Both the position numbers and the translations under genes were made by a program. Source: Ornithoclostridium sp944380285 (lineage in GTDB: Bacteria > Bacillota > Clostridia > Christensenellales > UBA3700). From it: a stretch of 64,000 nt of DNA. The DNA is taken from assembly GCA_963931165.1 (NCBI GenBank), contig OZ006985.1:620001-684000 (forward strand). The letters run 5' to 3'. The notes below the pieces were generated by a model. That model saw only the letters and a program-made list of their open reading frames with translations, did not search any database and was not told where the DNA came from. Numbering within the stretch: the first letter of the stretch is position 1; each line of letters begins with the position of its first letter. Positions 1 through 9,226 of this stretch are shown piece after piece.

Positions 1-2850
1 GTCACCAACACCGTCGAGGTGATGGAAAAGTGCGACGTCGTCATCGAAAAGCAGGATCTTCAACCGCCGTACGTCGCCGAGGACGGCTCGTCGTCGCCCG
101 ACTATCTGCGCCGCATGGCGTACAAGGGCTTGGAGTGGCGGTACGGCACGATCACTCCCGAGATCAGACAGAGGGCGGAGCGCGAGCTCGAAGTCATCAT
201 CACCAAGGGCTTCGCGGACTACTACCTCGTCGTCTGGGACTTCATCAACTACGCGCGCACGCACGGCATCCCCGTCGGCGCGGGCAGAGGTTCGGGCGTG
301 GGCAGCATCATAGCGTATGCGATCCGCATCACCGACGTAGATCCGCTCAAATACAACCTGCTCTTTGAGCGCTTCCTCAACCCCGAACGCGAGTCGCCGC
401 CCGACTTTGACGTCGACTTCTGTTACGAGAGGAGAGGCGAGGTCATCGAATACGTCACGCGCAAATACGGCTCGGACAAGGTCTGCCAGATCTTGGCGCT
501 CGGCACGATGAAGGCGAAGGCGGCGATCAAGAAGATCGCCAGAGTGTACAACGTGCCGCTCGCCGACGTCAACAAGCTGACAAAGACGATCGCCAACAAC
601 CCCAAGGTCACCCTTGCCAATGTCTTTCACAAGAGCGAAAAAGAGGACGAGGTCAAACTCTATTCGCCCGAGGCGGTCGAGGTGTACAACACCGACCCGA
701 TGATGAGACAGGTCATCGACATGGCGTACAAGCTCGAGGCGATGCCGTGCAACTGCTCAAAGCACGCCGCAGGCGTCGTCATATGCAAAGAGGTCATCTC
801 CGACTACGTCCCCCTCCAGCGCAACGGCGAGGACATCACCACGCAGTTCCAAAAGGAAGAGGTCGAGGAGATGGGCATGCTCAAAATGGACTTCCTCGGG
901 CTCAAGACGCTGACCGACATAGACAAGGCGCGGCAGTACGTCAAAGAGGATCACGGCGTGGACGTCGACTTTGACAAGCTGGGCTACGACGACCCCGAAG
1001 TCTACCGACAGATCAGCAGCGGCGACACCGACGCGGTGTTCCAGCTCGAATCCGCCGGCATGAAAAAGTTCATGAAAGACCTCCAGCCGTCCTCTCTCGA
1101 AGACGTCATAGCGGGCGTGTCGCTCTATCGCCCCGGTCCGATGGACAGCATCCCCAAATATATCGCGTCAAAGAAGAATCCCGAGAGCGTCACCTACCGC
1201 CATCCGCTGCTCAAACCCATTCTCGAGATGACATACGGCTGTCTCGTCTATCAGGAACAGGTCATGCAGATGGCTCAGCTGCTGGCAGGCTATTCGCTCG
1301 GAGCGGCGGACATGCTGCGCCGCGCGATGGGCAAGAAAAAAGCCGAGGTCATGGAGGCGCAGCGCAAGATCTTCCTCTACGGCGCGCCGCCCGAACCTGC
1401 GAAATATTCTACGGACGGCAGACTCATCGGGCTTGCCAAACCGCGCATCCCCGGCGCGATCGAGGTCGGCATCGTCGACGAAAATACCGCCAACGAGATC
1501 TTCGACGAGATGGCGGGCTTCGCCAAGTACGCGTTCAACAAGTCGCACGCCGCCGCCTATGCGGTGCTGTCCTATCAGACCGCGTTCTACAAAAGATATT
1601 ACGAGATCGAGCTGTTCGCCGCGGTCATCAACAACCGCATCACCAACGCCGAAGAGGTGCAGAAGTATTTGACGATCCTGCGCGACAACGGCTTTGAGAT
1701 CTTGCCGCCCGACATCAACAAGAGCCGCGTGCTGTTCAAGGTCGAGGACGGCAAGCTGCGCTACGGGCTCAACGGCGTCAAGAACGTCGGCGCGGACGCG
1801 ATGCAGGCGCTCGTCGAAGAGCGCGAGAAAAACGGCGAGTACAAGAGCGTGTCCGACATGCTGTCCCGCCTCGAGACCGGCGTCATCAACAAGCGCATCA
1901 TGGAAGGTCTGATCAAGGCGGGCGCGTTCGACTGCTTCGGCTATACGCGCTCGGCGCTGATGGCGTCGTACGAGAGACTGCTCAAACAGGCGGCGCGCGA
2001 CCGCAAGGGCAAGGAGAGCGGGCAGATCAGCCTGTTCGACCTGATGGGCGAGGACGCCGCCCCCGAGGACGACATCCCGCCGCTTGCAGAGTATCCGCAA
2101 ATGCAAAAACTCGCGCTCGAAAAGGAGGCGCTCGGCGTCTATCTGTCCGGGCACCCGCTCGACGCATACAAGGAAGAACTCAAACAGGAGAGTTTCACGC
2201 TGGCGCCGCTGGTCGACTATATCAAGAACGCCGCGGCGGCGGAAGAGGGCGAGGACGAGGACGAGAGCGGAGCGGAAGAACTGCTCGGCGTGCAGAGCGC
2301 GTTCGACGGCAAATACGTCTCCCTCTGCGGCATGCTGCACGGCGTCAGCAAAAAGACGACCAAGGACGCCAAGATCATGGCGTATGCGACGATCGAAGAT
2401 CTCTATTCGTCGATCGAGGCGGTGTTCTTCCCCAGGACGTACGACAAGTACCGCGCGCTGATCGCCGAGGACGCGATCGTCCGCCTCAACGGCAGACTGA
2501 GGTTCGAAAACGGCAAGGTCACGATGTCCGTTGCGGACGTCATCCCGTGGGGCGGAAAGTCGGAGTACGCCGCCGAAGAGGAAAACCCCGCCGAGGAAGC
2601 CGGCCCCGTCGATACCGCGCTCTATCTGCGCATAGAAAACGACCGCGATCTCGAAGCCGCCGAGGAGTACATCAAGCTCAACCCCGGCAGACATCCGGTG
2701 TTCGTGCAAAGAGGCAGGACGCTGTCGAGACTCAACGGCTTGGGGGCAGACCTCGACGGTACGCTCGAATACCAGCTCAAAGCGGTGCTCGGCGCGGCGA
2801 ACGTCAAGACGGGCGCTCTGCCCGGAACAAAAGCGACGTCGGGGCAATAA
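1..2850 (+). CDS. dnaE: DNA polymerase III alpha subunit, 3' part (partial)
   Basis: This is the replicative polymerase catalytic subunit. The reading frame is open to the left edge, so the N-terminal PHP region and start lie outside; 949 residues are present. The polymerase-core motif PPDFDVDF (metal-binding Asp pair) is visible near residue 136, followed by the conserved RPGPMDSIP and GKKKAEVM segments and the FNKSHAAAY motif. A longer loop of about 24 residues sits between KIFLYG and the IVDENTANEIF segment; similar loops occur in other clostridial DnaE proteins. The C-terminal part contains the helix-hairpin-helix and an OB-fold-like region (around LCGMLHGVSKKTTKD). The identification is secure; only the 5' end is missing. 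Confidence 0.97.
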   Translation, partial: VTNTVEVMEKCDVVIEKQDLQPPYVAEDGSSSPDYLRRMAYKGLEWRYGTITPEIRQRAERELEVIITKGFADYYLVVWDFINYARTHGIPVGAGRGSGVGSIIAYAIRITDVDPLKYNLLFERFLNPERESPPDFDVDFCYERRGEVIEYVTRKYGSDKVCQILALGTMKAKAAIKKIARVYNVPLADVNKLTKTIANNPKVTLANVFHKSEKEDEVKLYSPEAVEVYNTDPMMRQVIDMAYKLEAMPCNCSKHAAGVVICKEVISDYVPLQRNGEDITTQFQKEEVEEMGMLKMDFLGLKTLTDIDKARQYVKEDHGVDVDFDKLGYDDPEVYRQISSGDTDAVFQLESAGMKKFMKDLQPSSLEDVIAGVSLYRPGPMDSIPKYIASKKNPESVTYRHPLLKPILEMTYGCLVYQEQVMQMAQLLAGYSLGAADMLRRAMGKKKAEVMEAQRKIFLYGAPPEPAKYSTDGRLIGLAKPRIPGAIEVGIVDENTANEIFDEMAGFAKYAFNKSHAAAYAVLSYQTAFYKRYYEIELFAAVINNRITNAEEVQKYLTILRDNGFEILPPDINKSRVLFKVEDGKLRYGLNGVKNVGADAMQALVEEREKNGEYKSVSDMLSRLETGVINKRIMEGLIKAGAFDCFGYTRSALMASYERLLKQAARDRKGKESGQISLFDLMGEDAAPEDDIPPLAEYPQMQKLALEKEALGVYLSGHPLDAYKEELKQESFTLAPLVDYIKNAAAAEEGEDEDESGAEELLGVQSAFDGKYVSLCGMLHGVSKKTTKDAKIMAYATIEDLYSSIEAVFFPRTYDKYRALIAEDAIVRLNGRLRFENGKVTMSVADVIPWGGKSEYAAEEENPAEEAGPVDTALYLRIENDRDLEAAEEYIKLNPGRHPVFVQRGRTLSRLNGLGADLDGTLEYQLKAVLGAANVKTGALPGTKATSGQ

Positions 2851-2863
2851 TGCGGTCAAATAT

Positions 2864-2892
2864 TTGGCTTTTGTCCGCGAATTTGATATAAT
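2864..2892 (+). promoter_or_regulatory. sigma-A type promoter for mtrB-pfkA
   Basis: TTGGCT (2864-2869), 17 nt, TATAAT (2887-2892), just downstream of the dnaE stop. The predicted start near 2899 leaves a leader of about 12 nt that contains the AGGTGA ribosome site of mtrB. Confidence 0.7.
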
Positions 2893-2911
2893 GACGTTGA
2901 CTGAGGTGAAT

Positions 2912-3142
2912 ATGGACGAAACATTTTACGCAAGCGAAGAGTACATCGTCATCAAGGCGGTCGACTCTCCGGTACAGATCATCGGCTTGACGAGGGGCGA
3001 CAGCACAAAGCCCCACCACACCGAAAACCTCGACAAAAACGAGGTGTGCGTCATGCAATTCACGCAACGGACTTCCGCGATCAAGATCCGCGGCAAGGCG
3101 GAGATCTATACCAAACACGGAGTCATCAGGAGCGGAGAGTGA
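2912..3142 (+). CDS. mtrB: Trp RNA-binding attenuation protein (TRAP)
   Basis: Length is 76 aa; Bacillus TRAP is about 75. In Bacillus this protein forms an 11-mer ring that binds tryptophan and then GAG/UAG repeats in trp leaders. The diagnostic core is present: IGLTRG, the QFT-x-x-TSAIK-x-RG block and HGVI near the C terminus. By alignment to B. subtilis, the Trp-contacting Thr25, Thr30, Gln47, Thr49 and Ser53 are kept (here T27, T32, Q49, T51, S55). The RNA-contacting Lys56 and Arg58 are kept (K58, R60), but Lys37 is replaced by Asn39. Start chosen at the ATG 3 nt after AGGTGA. It has its own promoter and lies 4 nt upstream of pfkA, so the two are probably co-transcribed. No trp gene is in the window. 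Confidence 0.93.
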   Translation: MDETFYASEEYIVIKAVDSPVQIIGLTRGDSTKPHHTENLDKNEVCVMQFTQRTSAIKIRGKAEIYTKHGVIRSGE

Positions 3143-3146
3143 TTTT

Positions 3147-4112
3147 ATGAAGAGAATAGGGATTTTGACAAGCGGCGGCGACGCGCCCGGCATGAATGCG
3201 TGCATCAGGGCGGTCACGCGTTACGCCATCTACAACGGGCTCGAAGTCTACGGCATCGAGCGCGGCTACGTCGGACTGATCGACAACCACATCTTCCAGA
3301 TGAACAAACGCAGCGTGTCCGACATCATCCAGCGCGGCGGCACCATCCTCAAGACCGCGCGCTGCGAGGAGTTCAAACAAAAGGAGTACATCCAGCAGGC
3401 GGTCGACAACATGGAGGCGTACGGCATCGACGGGCTCGTCGTCATCGGCGGCGACGGCAGCTTCCGCGGCGCGAAGGACCTCTACGACATGTTCGGCGTC
3501 AAGGTGATCGGCATCCCCGGCACCATAGACAACGACCTCGCCTACACCGACTTCACGCTCGGCTTTGACACGACTGTCAACACAGTGCTCGGCGCGATCA
3601 ACAACCTGCGCGACACGATGACCTCGCACGACCGCGTCTGCATCATCGAGGTGATGGGCAGAAAGTGCGGCGACATCGCGCTCTATGCCGGCTTGGGCGG
3701 CGGCGCCGAGATCACCCTCGTCCCCGAGGAGAACTTCGACCTGAACGCCGTCGTCAAGAGCATCAAGCTCAACCAGCGCATCGGCAAGACATCCGACATC
3801 ATCGTCCTCGCCGAGGGCGTCTGCAAAGCCGAAGAACTCAAAGCCCGCCTCAAAGAGAACGGCGTCACCGGCTCGATCAAGACGACGACGCTCGGCTATA
3901 TCCAGCGCGGCGGCAACCCCAGCAACCAGGACCGCACGCTCGCGGCGGAGTTCGCGATCAGGGCGGTGGAGCTGCTTCTCGCCGACAAGGGCGGCAGAGT
4001 GGTCGGCATCCGCGACAACAAGATCGTCGACGAGGAGATAGGCGCGGCGCTCGCGATGGAGCGCAAGTTCAACGACGAACTGTACAAGAAGTCGCGCATC
4101 CTCAGCCTGTAA
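3147..4112 (+). CDS. pfkA: ATP-dependent 6-phosphofructokinase
   Basis: Phosphorylates fructose 6-phosphate to fructose 1,6-bisphosphate in glycolysis. 321 aa, the usual bacterial PfkA length. The ATP-site motif GILTSGGDAPGMN is at the N terminus, and GGDGSFRGA carries the Gly that marks ATP (rather than PPi) use. The catalytic loop GTIDNDL contains the proton-abstracting Asp, and MGRKCGDIAL binds substrate. It starts 4 nt after mtrB with a GGAG-type ribosome site inside the mtrB 3' end. It is followed after 53 nt by a second, PPi-type phosphofructokinase. Confidence 0.96.
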   Translation: MKRIGILTSGGDAPGMNACIRAVTRYAIYNGLEVYGIERGYVGLIDNHIFQMNKRSVSDIIQRGGTILKTARCEEFKQKEYIQQAVDNMEAYGIDGLVVIGGDGSFRGAKDLYDMFGVKVIGIPGTIDNDLAYTDFTLGFDTTVNTVLGAINNLRDTMTSHDRVCIIEVMGRKCGDIALYAGLGGGAEITLVPEENFDLNAVVKSIKLNQRIGKTSDIIVLAEGVCKAEELKARLKENGVTGSIKTTTLGYIQRGGNPSNQDRTLAAEFAIRAVELLLADKGGRVVGIRDNKIVDEEIGAALAMERKFNDELYKKSRILSL

Positions 4113-4165
4113 AAAGCAAAACACCGTACATACGGAAAAATATTCATCCCAAGGAGGGTTACATC

Positions 4166-5416
4166 ATGGAAAAATTGGTCGGAGCCTGCATGTTCGGTCA
4201 GTCCGGCGGCCCCACTTCGGTCATCAACTCGTCCGCTGCGGGCGTGTTCACCGAGGCGCTCAAGCAAGATTGCATCACCGCCGTCTACGGCGCTGCGCAC
4301 GGCATCAGAGGCGTGCTCGAAGAGAAGTTCTACGACATGTCCAAAGAGGACCCCGAAGAATTGCTCAGACTCAAAAATACGCCGTCGTCCGCACTCGGCT
4401 CGGTCAGATACAAGCTCAAGCCCGAGAAGATCGACGACACCGACTACAAGAGACTGCTCGAAGTCTTCAAGAAGTACAACATCCGCTACTTCTTCTACAA
4501 CGGCGGAAACGACTCGATGGACACCTGCAACAAGGTCAGCAAGTTCATGAAGAAGTCGGGCTGGGAGTGCAGAGTCATCGGCGTCCCCAAGACCATCGAC
4601 AACGACCTGTTCGGCACCGATCACTGCCCCGGCTACGGCAGCGCCGCGAAGTATGTCGCGACCACGATCATGGAGCTCAAACTGGACGCCAACGTCTATG
4701 ACACCCCGATGATCACCGTCGTCGAGATCATGGGCAGACACGCCGGCTGGCTGACCGCCGCGGCGAGCCTCGCCAACTACAAGGGCCTCGGCGCCGACCT
4801 CATCTACCTGCCCGAGATCCCGTTCTCGATCGACAAGTTCAAGAACGACGTCAAAGCGGTGATGGACAAGACCGGCGGCAAGTGCATGGTCGCGGTCTCC
4901 GAAGGTATCTCCGACGACAAGGGCAACCTGATCGCCGAAGTCCTCGCCGGCGGCAACCTCGCGAAGGATTCGTTCGGTCACGCTCAGCTGGGCGGCGTCG
5001 GCGCGGCTCTCGCCAACATGTGCAAGAGCGAGTTCGGCTGCAAGACCAGAGCGGTCGAGTTCTCGCTGATGCAGAGATGCGCGGCTCACCTCGCTTCCAA
5101 GACGGACGTCGAAGAGGCGTTCAGAGCGGGCGCGGCCGCCGTCAAGTACGCGGTCCGCGGCACCACCGACAAGATGGTCATCCTCAAGAGAGATATGACG
5201 AGCGGCAAGTACAAGTGCAAGATCGGCGTGATGAGCGTCGCCAAGGCGGCTAACACCGAAAAGAAGGTCCCGCTCGAGTGGATCGTCAACGACGGCACGA
5301 TGCTGTCGCAGGAGTATGTCGACTATGCGCTTCCGCTCATCCAGGGCGAGAGCAAGGCGAAGCTCGAGGACGGTCTGCCCAGATTCGCGCAGCTCAAAAA
5401 GGTGCTCGTAAAGTAA
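4166..5416 (+). CDS. pfp: PPi-type 6-phosphofructokinase
   Basis: 416 aa. N-terminal FGQSGGPTSVINSS is the nucleotide/PPi loop. The key motif is GGNDSMDT, with Asp where ATP enzymes have Gly, which marks pyrophosphate-dependent enzymes; PKTIDNDLFGTDHCPGYGS and MGRHAGWLT follow. The sequence closely resembles the clostridial PPi-PFK group. It would run the PFK step reversibly with PPi. Start chosen at the ATG 7 nt after a strong AAGGAGGG site. The frame stays open far upstream, but that stretch is inside pfkA. It lies directly after pfkA, probably in the same transcript, and ends at a clear terminator. Confidence 0.92.
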   Translation: MEKLVGACMFGQSGGPTSVINSSAAGVFTEALKQDCITAVYGAAHGIRGVLEEKFYDMSKEDPEELLRLKNTPSSALGSVRYKLKPEKIDDTDYKRLLEVFKKYNIRYFFYNGGNDSMDTCNKVSKFMKKSGWECRVIGVPKTIDNDLFGTDHCPGYGSAAKYVATTIMELKLDANVYDTPMITVVEIMGRHAGWLTAAASLANYKGLGADLIYLPEIPFSIDKFKNDVKAVMDKTGGKCMVAVSEGISDDKGNLIAEVLAGGNLAKDSFGHAQLGGVGAALANMCKSEFGCKTRAVEFSLMQRCAAHLASKTDVEEAFRAGAAAVKYAVRGTTDKMVILKRDMTSGKYKCKIGVMSVAKAANTEKKVPLEWIVNDGTMLSQEYVDYALPLIQGESKAKLEDGLPRFAQLKKVLVK

Positions 5417-5438
5417 GTCTCAAAAAGAGCAAAACGTA

Positions 5439-5468
5439 CGCCGAAGGCAATTTTGCCTTCGGCGTTTT
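5439..5468 (+). terminator. Rho-independent terminator after pfp
   Basis: Ten-base stem CGCCGAAGGC / GCCTTCGGCG with a short loop, followed by TTTT. Upstream AAAACG makes it usable in reverse as well, for the convergent hydrolase operon. Confidence 0.85.
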
Positions 5469-5530
5469 CGTGCAAATTTTTCAGGCGGACGAAAGACGAA
5501 GTTTTTCGTGCCCGTGTCGGCAAAACGCGC

Positions 5531-6436
5531 TTATCTGTATCGATATCCGACCTTGTCGGCGACATAGTCGCGCGCCAATTCGAAGAACTTGCGGCTGATC
5601 GGACGGCGGTAGTGCCACAAGTGGAAGCAGTGCTCGCCCGCGCCCTTTGCGCGGTATTCGCGGTAGGGGATCCCCAGCTCGTTCAGACGTTTGAAGAGTA
5701 TCTTTTCGTTGCCGCCGACGAACGCGTCGAAACGTCCGTACGCGACCATCACGTCCGCGGGGAAGTCCTTGTCGACGAAGTTGACGGGGTTCATCAGGTC
5801 ATAGTCTTTGAACTCGCGCAGATGTTTGCGCCCATAGCCGGTCATCTCGAGGAAGAGCTTGTTCGAAAGGATGTTCTTCGCCATGCTGTCGGGGTCGTAC
5901 GCGCCGCAGACCAGCATCCCGCCCTTGAAACGCAGCGGCGAGTCGACCGCGCCTATCCGCGCCTTGACCTCGGCGTTGTTCTGGATCGCGAGCGCGAGGC
6001 AGGCGAGCTGACCGCCCGCGCTGTCGCCGGTGATCAGCACGTTGTCGAGGTCGAGACGGCGCTCTTCGGCGTGGTCGCATATCCACTTGAAGCAGGCGAA
6101 CAGGTGCTTGACGCATTCGGGGTATTTGAAGCGCGGCGACAGCCCGTAGTTGGGACTGATCACGCACAGCCCCATGTCCGCGAACGCGCGGTTGAGCCCG
6201 CGCCGCCAATGCTTGTCGCCGGTGATCCAGCCGCCGCCGTGAACGTCGACGAGCACGGGGTATTTCTCCCGCCCTTTGAGCGGCGGGCAGTAGATGTCCA
6301 GCGTGCAGACGTCGGGCAGAGCGTCGTCATAGACGACGTCCTTTTCGACGGAGATGCTGTTGACCGTCTTGACGTTGTTGGTGAACACGTCCTTGAAGCG
6401 GTCGTCAAAGTCGAATGCCAATTTTGCGATGTTCAT
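5531..6436 (-). CDS. alpha/beta hydrolase (HSL-like esterase family)
   Basis: 301 aa. The oxyanion-hole motif DVHGGGW and the nucleophile elbow GDSAGG identify an HSL/carboxylesterase-type alpha/beta hydrolase. The Asp and His of the triad are likely in the FDAFVG and GEHCFHLW segments. No signal peptide is seen, so it is probably cytoplasmic. Start chosen at the internal ATG preceded by AGAGAGGT; a longer upstream frame overlaps nagA. The gap to nagA is 1 bp, so it is the last gene of the GH20-nagA operon. It may deacylate sugars or their derivatives, but the substrate is inference only. Confidence 0.85.
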   Translation of the reverse strand: MNIAKLAFDFDDRFKDVFTNNVKTVNSISVEKDVVYDDALPDVCTLDIYCPPLKGREKYPVLVDVHGGGWITGDKHWRRGLNRAFADMGLCVISPNYGLSPRFKYPECVKHLFACFKWICDHAEERRLDLDNVLITGDSAGGQLACLALAIQNNAEVKARIGAVDSPLRFKGGMLVCGAYDPDSMAKNILSNKLFLEMTGYGRKHLREFKDYDLMNPVNFVDKDFPADVMVAYGRFDAFVGGNEKILFKRLNELGIPYREYRAKGAGEHCFHLWHYRRPISRKFFELARDYVADKVGYRYR

Positions 6437-6437
6437 A

Positions 6438-7616
6438 TCAACCTCTCTTTGCGACCAGCGCGTCCCTGTCGACGACATTGCCGCCGAGCACGGTCATGCG
6501 CACCGAGAAGTCGTCGCCGAAGACGTTGAAGTCCGCGAGCATGCCGGGGACGAGGTCGCCTCTGTCCGTCAAGCCGACCAGCTTTGCCGGGACGAGCGTC
6601 GCCATCGACAGCGCGTCCTCGATCGAGTAGCCGTTTGCAATCAAGCGCTTTGCCATGACCGATATCGGCGTAACGGAGCCTGCATAGGTGTTCTCCGCCG
6701 GCAGCACCGCGACGCCGTCCTCGACGCGTATCGACTGCTTACTGTCGCCTGCGCCGATGTAGTAGTCGCCCTCGGGCATGCCCGCGACGCTCAGCGAGTC
6801 GGAGACGAGGCATATCCCCGCCGCGCCCTTGAGCTTGAAGATCATCCCGAAAAGTTTGTCGGGGACGTGCCTGTCGTCCGCGATCACCTCGTCGACGATC
6901 CTGTCGTCGATCAAGCCCACTTCGGTCAGACCGAGGTGCTTTTTGGGGTTGTCGCGGCGCGAGGGACGCGAAGTGCAGTTGTACATGTGGGTGACGCTGT
7001 TTGCGCCGGCGTCCACGCAGGCGTAGATCTCGTCGTCGATCGAGTTGTCGTGCCCGAGCGAGATCTGCACCCCTTTGGGCGCATATTTTGCGGTGAAGAC
7101 GTCCGCGCCTCTGACGTTGGGCGCGACGGTCACGCGCGTGACGACGTCGAGATTGCCCTCGACAAAGCTGTCGTCGTCGAGAGGGGAGATCAGCAGCTTG
7201 GGCGGATGCGCCCCCGCCGCCTTTTGGGACAGATACGGACCCTCGAGATGGGCGCCGATAATGCGCGCGTAAGGCGACTTGCGTCGGTAATCGCGTATGC
7301 ACGCGACCGCCTTCTCGATGTCCTCGGGAGACGCGGTCATCGTCGTCGGGCAGTATGAGGTTATGCCGGTGTAGAGGTGGTATGCCGAGATCGTCGCGAG
7401 ACAGTCCTCGGTCGCCTCCATGCAGTCGTGCCCCCAGCCGCCGTGCGTGTGGATGTCGATGAATCCCGCCGCCGCAACGGCTCCGCCGCAGTCGACGATC
7501 TCGCCCTCGCGGTCTTTGCCGACCGCAGCGATCTTGCCGTCTTTGACGACGATGTTGCAGAGGTCTTTGAGTTTTCCGCCTACGAGAGGGCGGACGTTGG
7601 TGTAGGTCAAGGTCAT
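6438..7616 (-). CDS. nagA: N-acetylglucosamine-6-phosphate deacetylase
   Basis: 392 aa amidohydrolase. It removes acetate from GlcNAc-6-P to give glucosamine-6-P. The metal motif DIHTHGGWGHD is near residue 56, GAHLEGPY is the substrate-binding glutamate segment, and SLGHDNS and THMYNCTSRP (metal His) plus LVSDSL with the catalytic Asp follow in family order. Start is the ATG that overlaps the stop of the upstream hexosaminidase gene by ATGA, a sign of translational coupling. The gene neighbours support GlcNAc salvage from chitin, mucin or peptidoglycan fragments. Confidence 0.95.
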   Translation of the reverse strand: MTLTYTNVRPLVGGKLKDLCNIVVKDGKIAAVGKDREGEIVDCGGAVAAAGFIDIHTHGGWGHDCMEATEDCLATISAYHLYTGITSYCPTTMTASPEDIEKAVACIRDYRRKSPYARIIGAHLEGPYLSQKAAGAHPPKLLISPLDDDSFVEGNLDVVTRVTVAPNVRGADVFTAKYAPKGVQISLGHDNSIDDEIYACVDAGANSVTHMYNCTSRPSRRDNPKKHLGLTEVGLIDDRIVDEVIADDRHVPDKLFGMIFKLKGAAGICLVSDSLSVAGMPEGDYYIGAGDSKQSIRVEDGVAVLPAENTYAGSVTPISVMAKRLIANGYSIEDALSMATLVPAKLVGLTDRGDLVPGMLADFNVFGDDFSVRMTVLGGNVVDRDALVAKRG

Positions 7617-9169
7617 AGTTTGTTTCTCCTCACTTCGTCGTATTGATCGACGGTTTTCCAGATGTATGTGCCCTTGTTGCGGGCGAAAGCCCCGGGCGAC
7701 GTCAGCTTGTCTTTGGCATAGCCGACGCCGAAAGAGTCGAGCAGCGGCTTTTGAGCGTTCCAGCGCCGTTTGAAGTCGTGCAGGCTCTTGTGCGACGCGG
7801 CGGTCCAGCCCGTCTCGGCGAGCGCGCACAGCCTCGGGAAAAGGTTGAAATCCAGCTTGACGCGGTCGTAGACCCACTCCGTCCACATCGGCATCTCGAC
7901 GCCGAAGATCCCCGCGTCGCTCCTGTCAGCGGTGATCGACGTCGGCTCAAATTCGTATGTCTTTTTGAGCGGGATCATGCAATAGGGCTGACAGGCGTAA
8001 TAGCGGTCGTACGGCGCGACGACGAACTTGCGCCCCGATGAGACCTCGGCGGCGACCGCCTTGCGATCGAGAGGAAGCCACGCCTCGTATGTGACGTGTT
8101 TGCGCACGCCGCGCGGCAGTTTGTCCGACCAGATCATCGGCAGCTTGCCCTTGGCGGCGAGCATGTCGGCGATGCGGTTGACGAACAGCGGCAGCAGTTC
8201 GTGCGTGCCGGCAAGCCCGTTTTCGGCGACCGTCTTGCGACAGTCGGGACAGTTTTTCCACAGCGAGCCCGCGGTCTCGTCCGCACCGATATGGAAGAGC
8301 TTGGACGGGAACAGTTCGCACCACTCGTCGAGCAATTTGTCCAAAAACTCGTAGGTCTCGCGCTTGCCGGGGCAGAAGGAACGGTGAAGCGTGCCGAAGG
8401 TCGTAGGCACCTCCTTCTTTTCGCCGGTGCAGCTCAGCTTGGGATAGGCGGCGAGGATCGCGCTGCAATGCGACGGCATCTCCAGCTCGGGGACGACGAC
8501 GATGTTGCGCTCTTTCGCGTATTCGACGATCGCGCGGATCTTGCTCTTGGTGTAGTAGCCCGACGCCTCCGTCCCCATGAACTTGCCCGACTTGACGCCG
8601 CCGACCTGAGTGTCGTTGCGGCGCGTCGAAACGGTCGTGAGCAGGGGGAACGCCTCGCTCTCCACACGATAGCCCTGATCGTCCGAAAGGTGCCAATGCA
8701 GCACGTTGAGCTTGTACAGACACATCAGGTCCAAAAGCCGCTTGACCTCTTCCTCACCGAAAAAGTTGCGCGCCTCGTCGAGCATCAGCCCGCGGTATTT
8801 GAAGCGCGGCGCGTCCTCGATGCGGCAGCAAGGGCAGGCGATCGACTTGCCGACGGGTTTGAGCAATTGCCTGAGCGTGACAAGGGCGTAGGTCCAGCCG
8901 GCGGCGTTTGCGGCAATCAGCGTGAGCGCGTCGCCGTTGATGTCGATGACATAGCCCTCGTGGGGCAGAAGGGCGTCTTTTTCGATGCTGACGGTCACTG
9001 CGCCGTCGCCCGAAAAGACAACCGACGGACATATACGCGACAGCATGGTCTTGAACTTCGCGGCGACGTCTTCCGCGTCGGCGCAGGCGCAAAGCCTGAC
9101 GCCGCCGTCGAAGACAAGGTCTCCGCCGTAGACGGTCTCGCTGTTTACCTTGGGAATGACATCCGACAT
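7613..9169 (-). CDS. beta-N-acetylhexosaminidase, GH20
   Basis: 518 aa without a signal peptide, so probably intracellular. An N-terminal GH20b-like domain is followed by the catalytic barrel: FKYRGLMLDEARNFF, LHWHLSDDQGYRVES, VVVPELEMPSH, and the catalytic pair FHIGADET (Asp-Glu) near residue 296. It would release terminal GlcNAc/GalNAc from oligosaccharides. Start (MSDVIPKV) chosen by an AGGTGAGAGG ribosome site; the frame extends upstream without coding character. First gene of a three-gene operon with nagA and an alpha/beta hydrolase. Confidence 0.95.
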   Translation of the reverse strand: MSDVIPKVNSETVYGGDLVFDGGVRLCACADAEDVAAKFKTMLSRICPSVVFSGDGAVTVSIEKDALLPHEGYVIDINGDALTLIAANAAGWTYALVTLRQLLKPVGKSIACPCCRIEDAPRFKYRGLMLDEARNFFGEEEVKRLLDLMCLYKLNVLHWHLSDDQGYRVESEAFPLLTTVSTRRNDTQVGGVKSGKFMGTEASGYYTKSKIRAIVEYAKERNIVVVPELEMPSHCSAILAAYPKLSCTGEKKEVPTTFGTLHRSFCPGKRETYEFLDKLLDEWCELFPSKLFHIGADETAGSLWKNCPDCRKTVAENGLAGTHELLPLFVNRIADMLAAKGKLPMIWSDKLPRGVRKHVTYEAWLPLDRKAVAAEVSSGRKFVVAPYDRYYACQPYCMIPLKKTYEFEPTSITADRSDAGIFGVEMPMWTEWVYDRVKLDFNLFPRLCALAETGWTAASHKSLHDFKRRWNAQKPLLDSFGVGYAKDKLTSPGAFARNKGTYIWKTVDQYDEVRRNKL

Positions 9170-9197
9170 CCTCTCACCTCGCGGGTTTATTAAGACT

Positions 9198-9226
9198 ATT
9201 ATAATGCGCACGCGCACCAATGTCAA
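9198..9226 (-). promoter_or_regulatory. consensus sigma-A promoter of the GH20-nagA operon
   Basis: Reading the minus strand: TTGACA (9221-9226), 17-nt spacer, TATAAT (9198-9203). Both hexamers match consensus exactly. Confidence 0.85.

Noticed and set aside
1380..1480. Insertion (intein-like) in DnaE
   Set aside because: The extra segment is only about 24 residues, with no splicing motifs; similar loops occur in clostridial DnaE.
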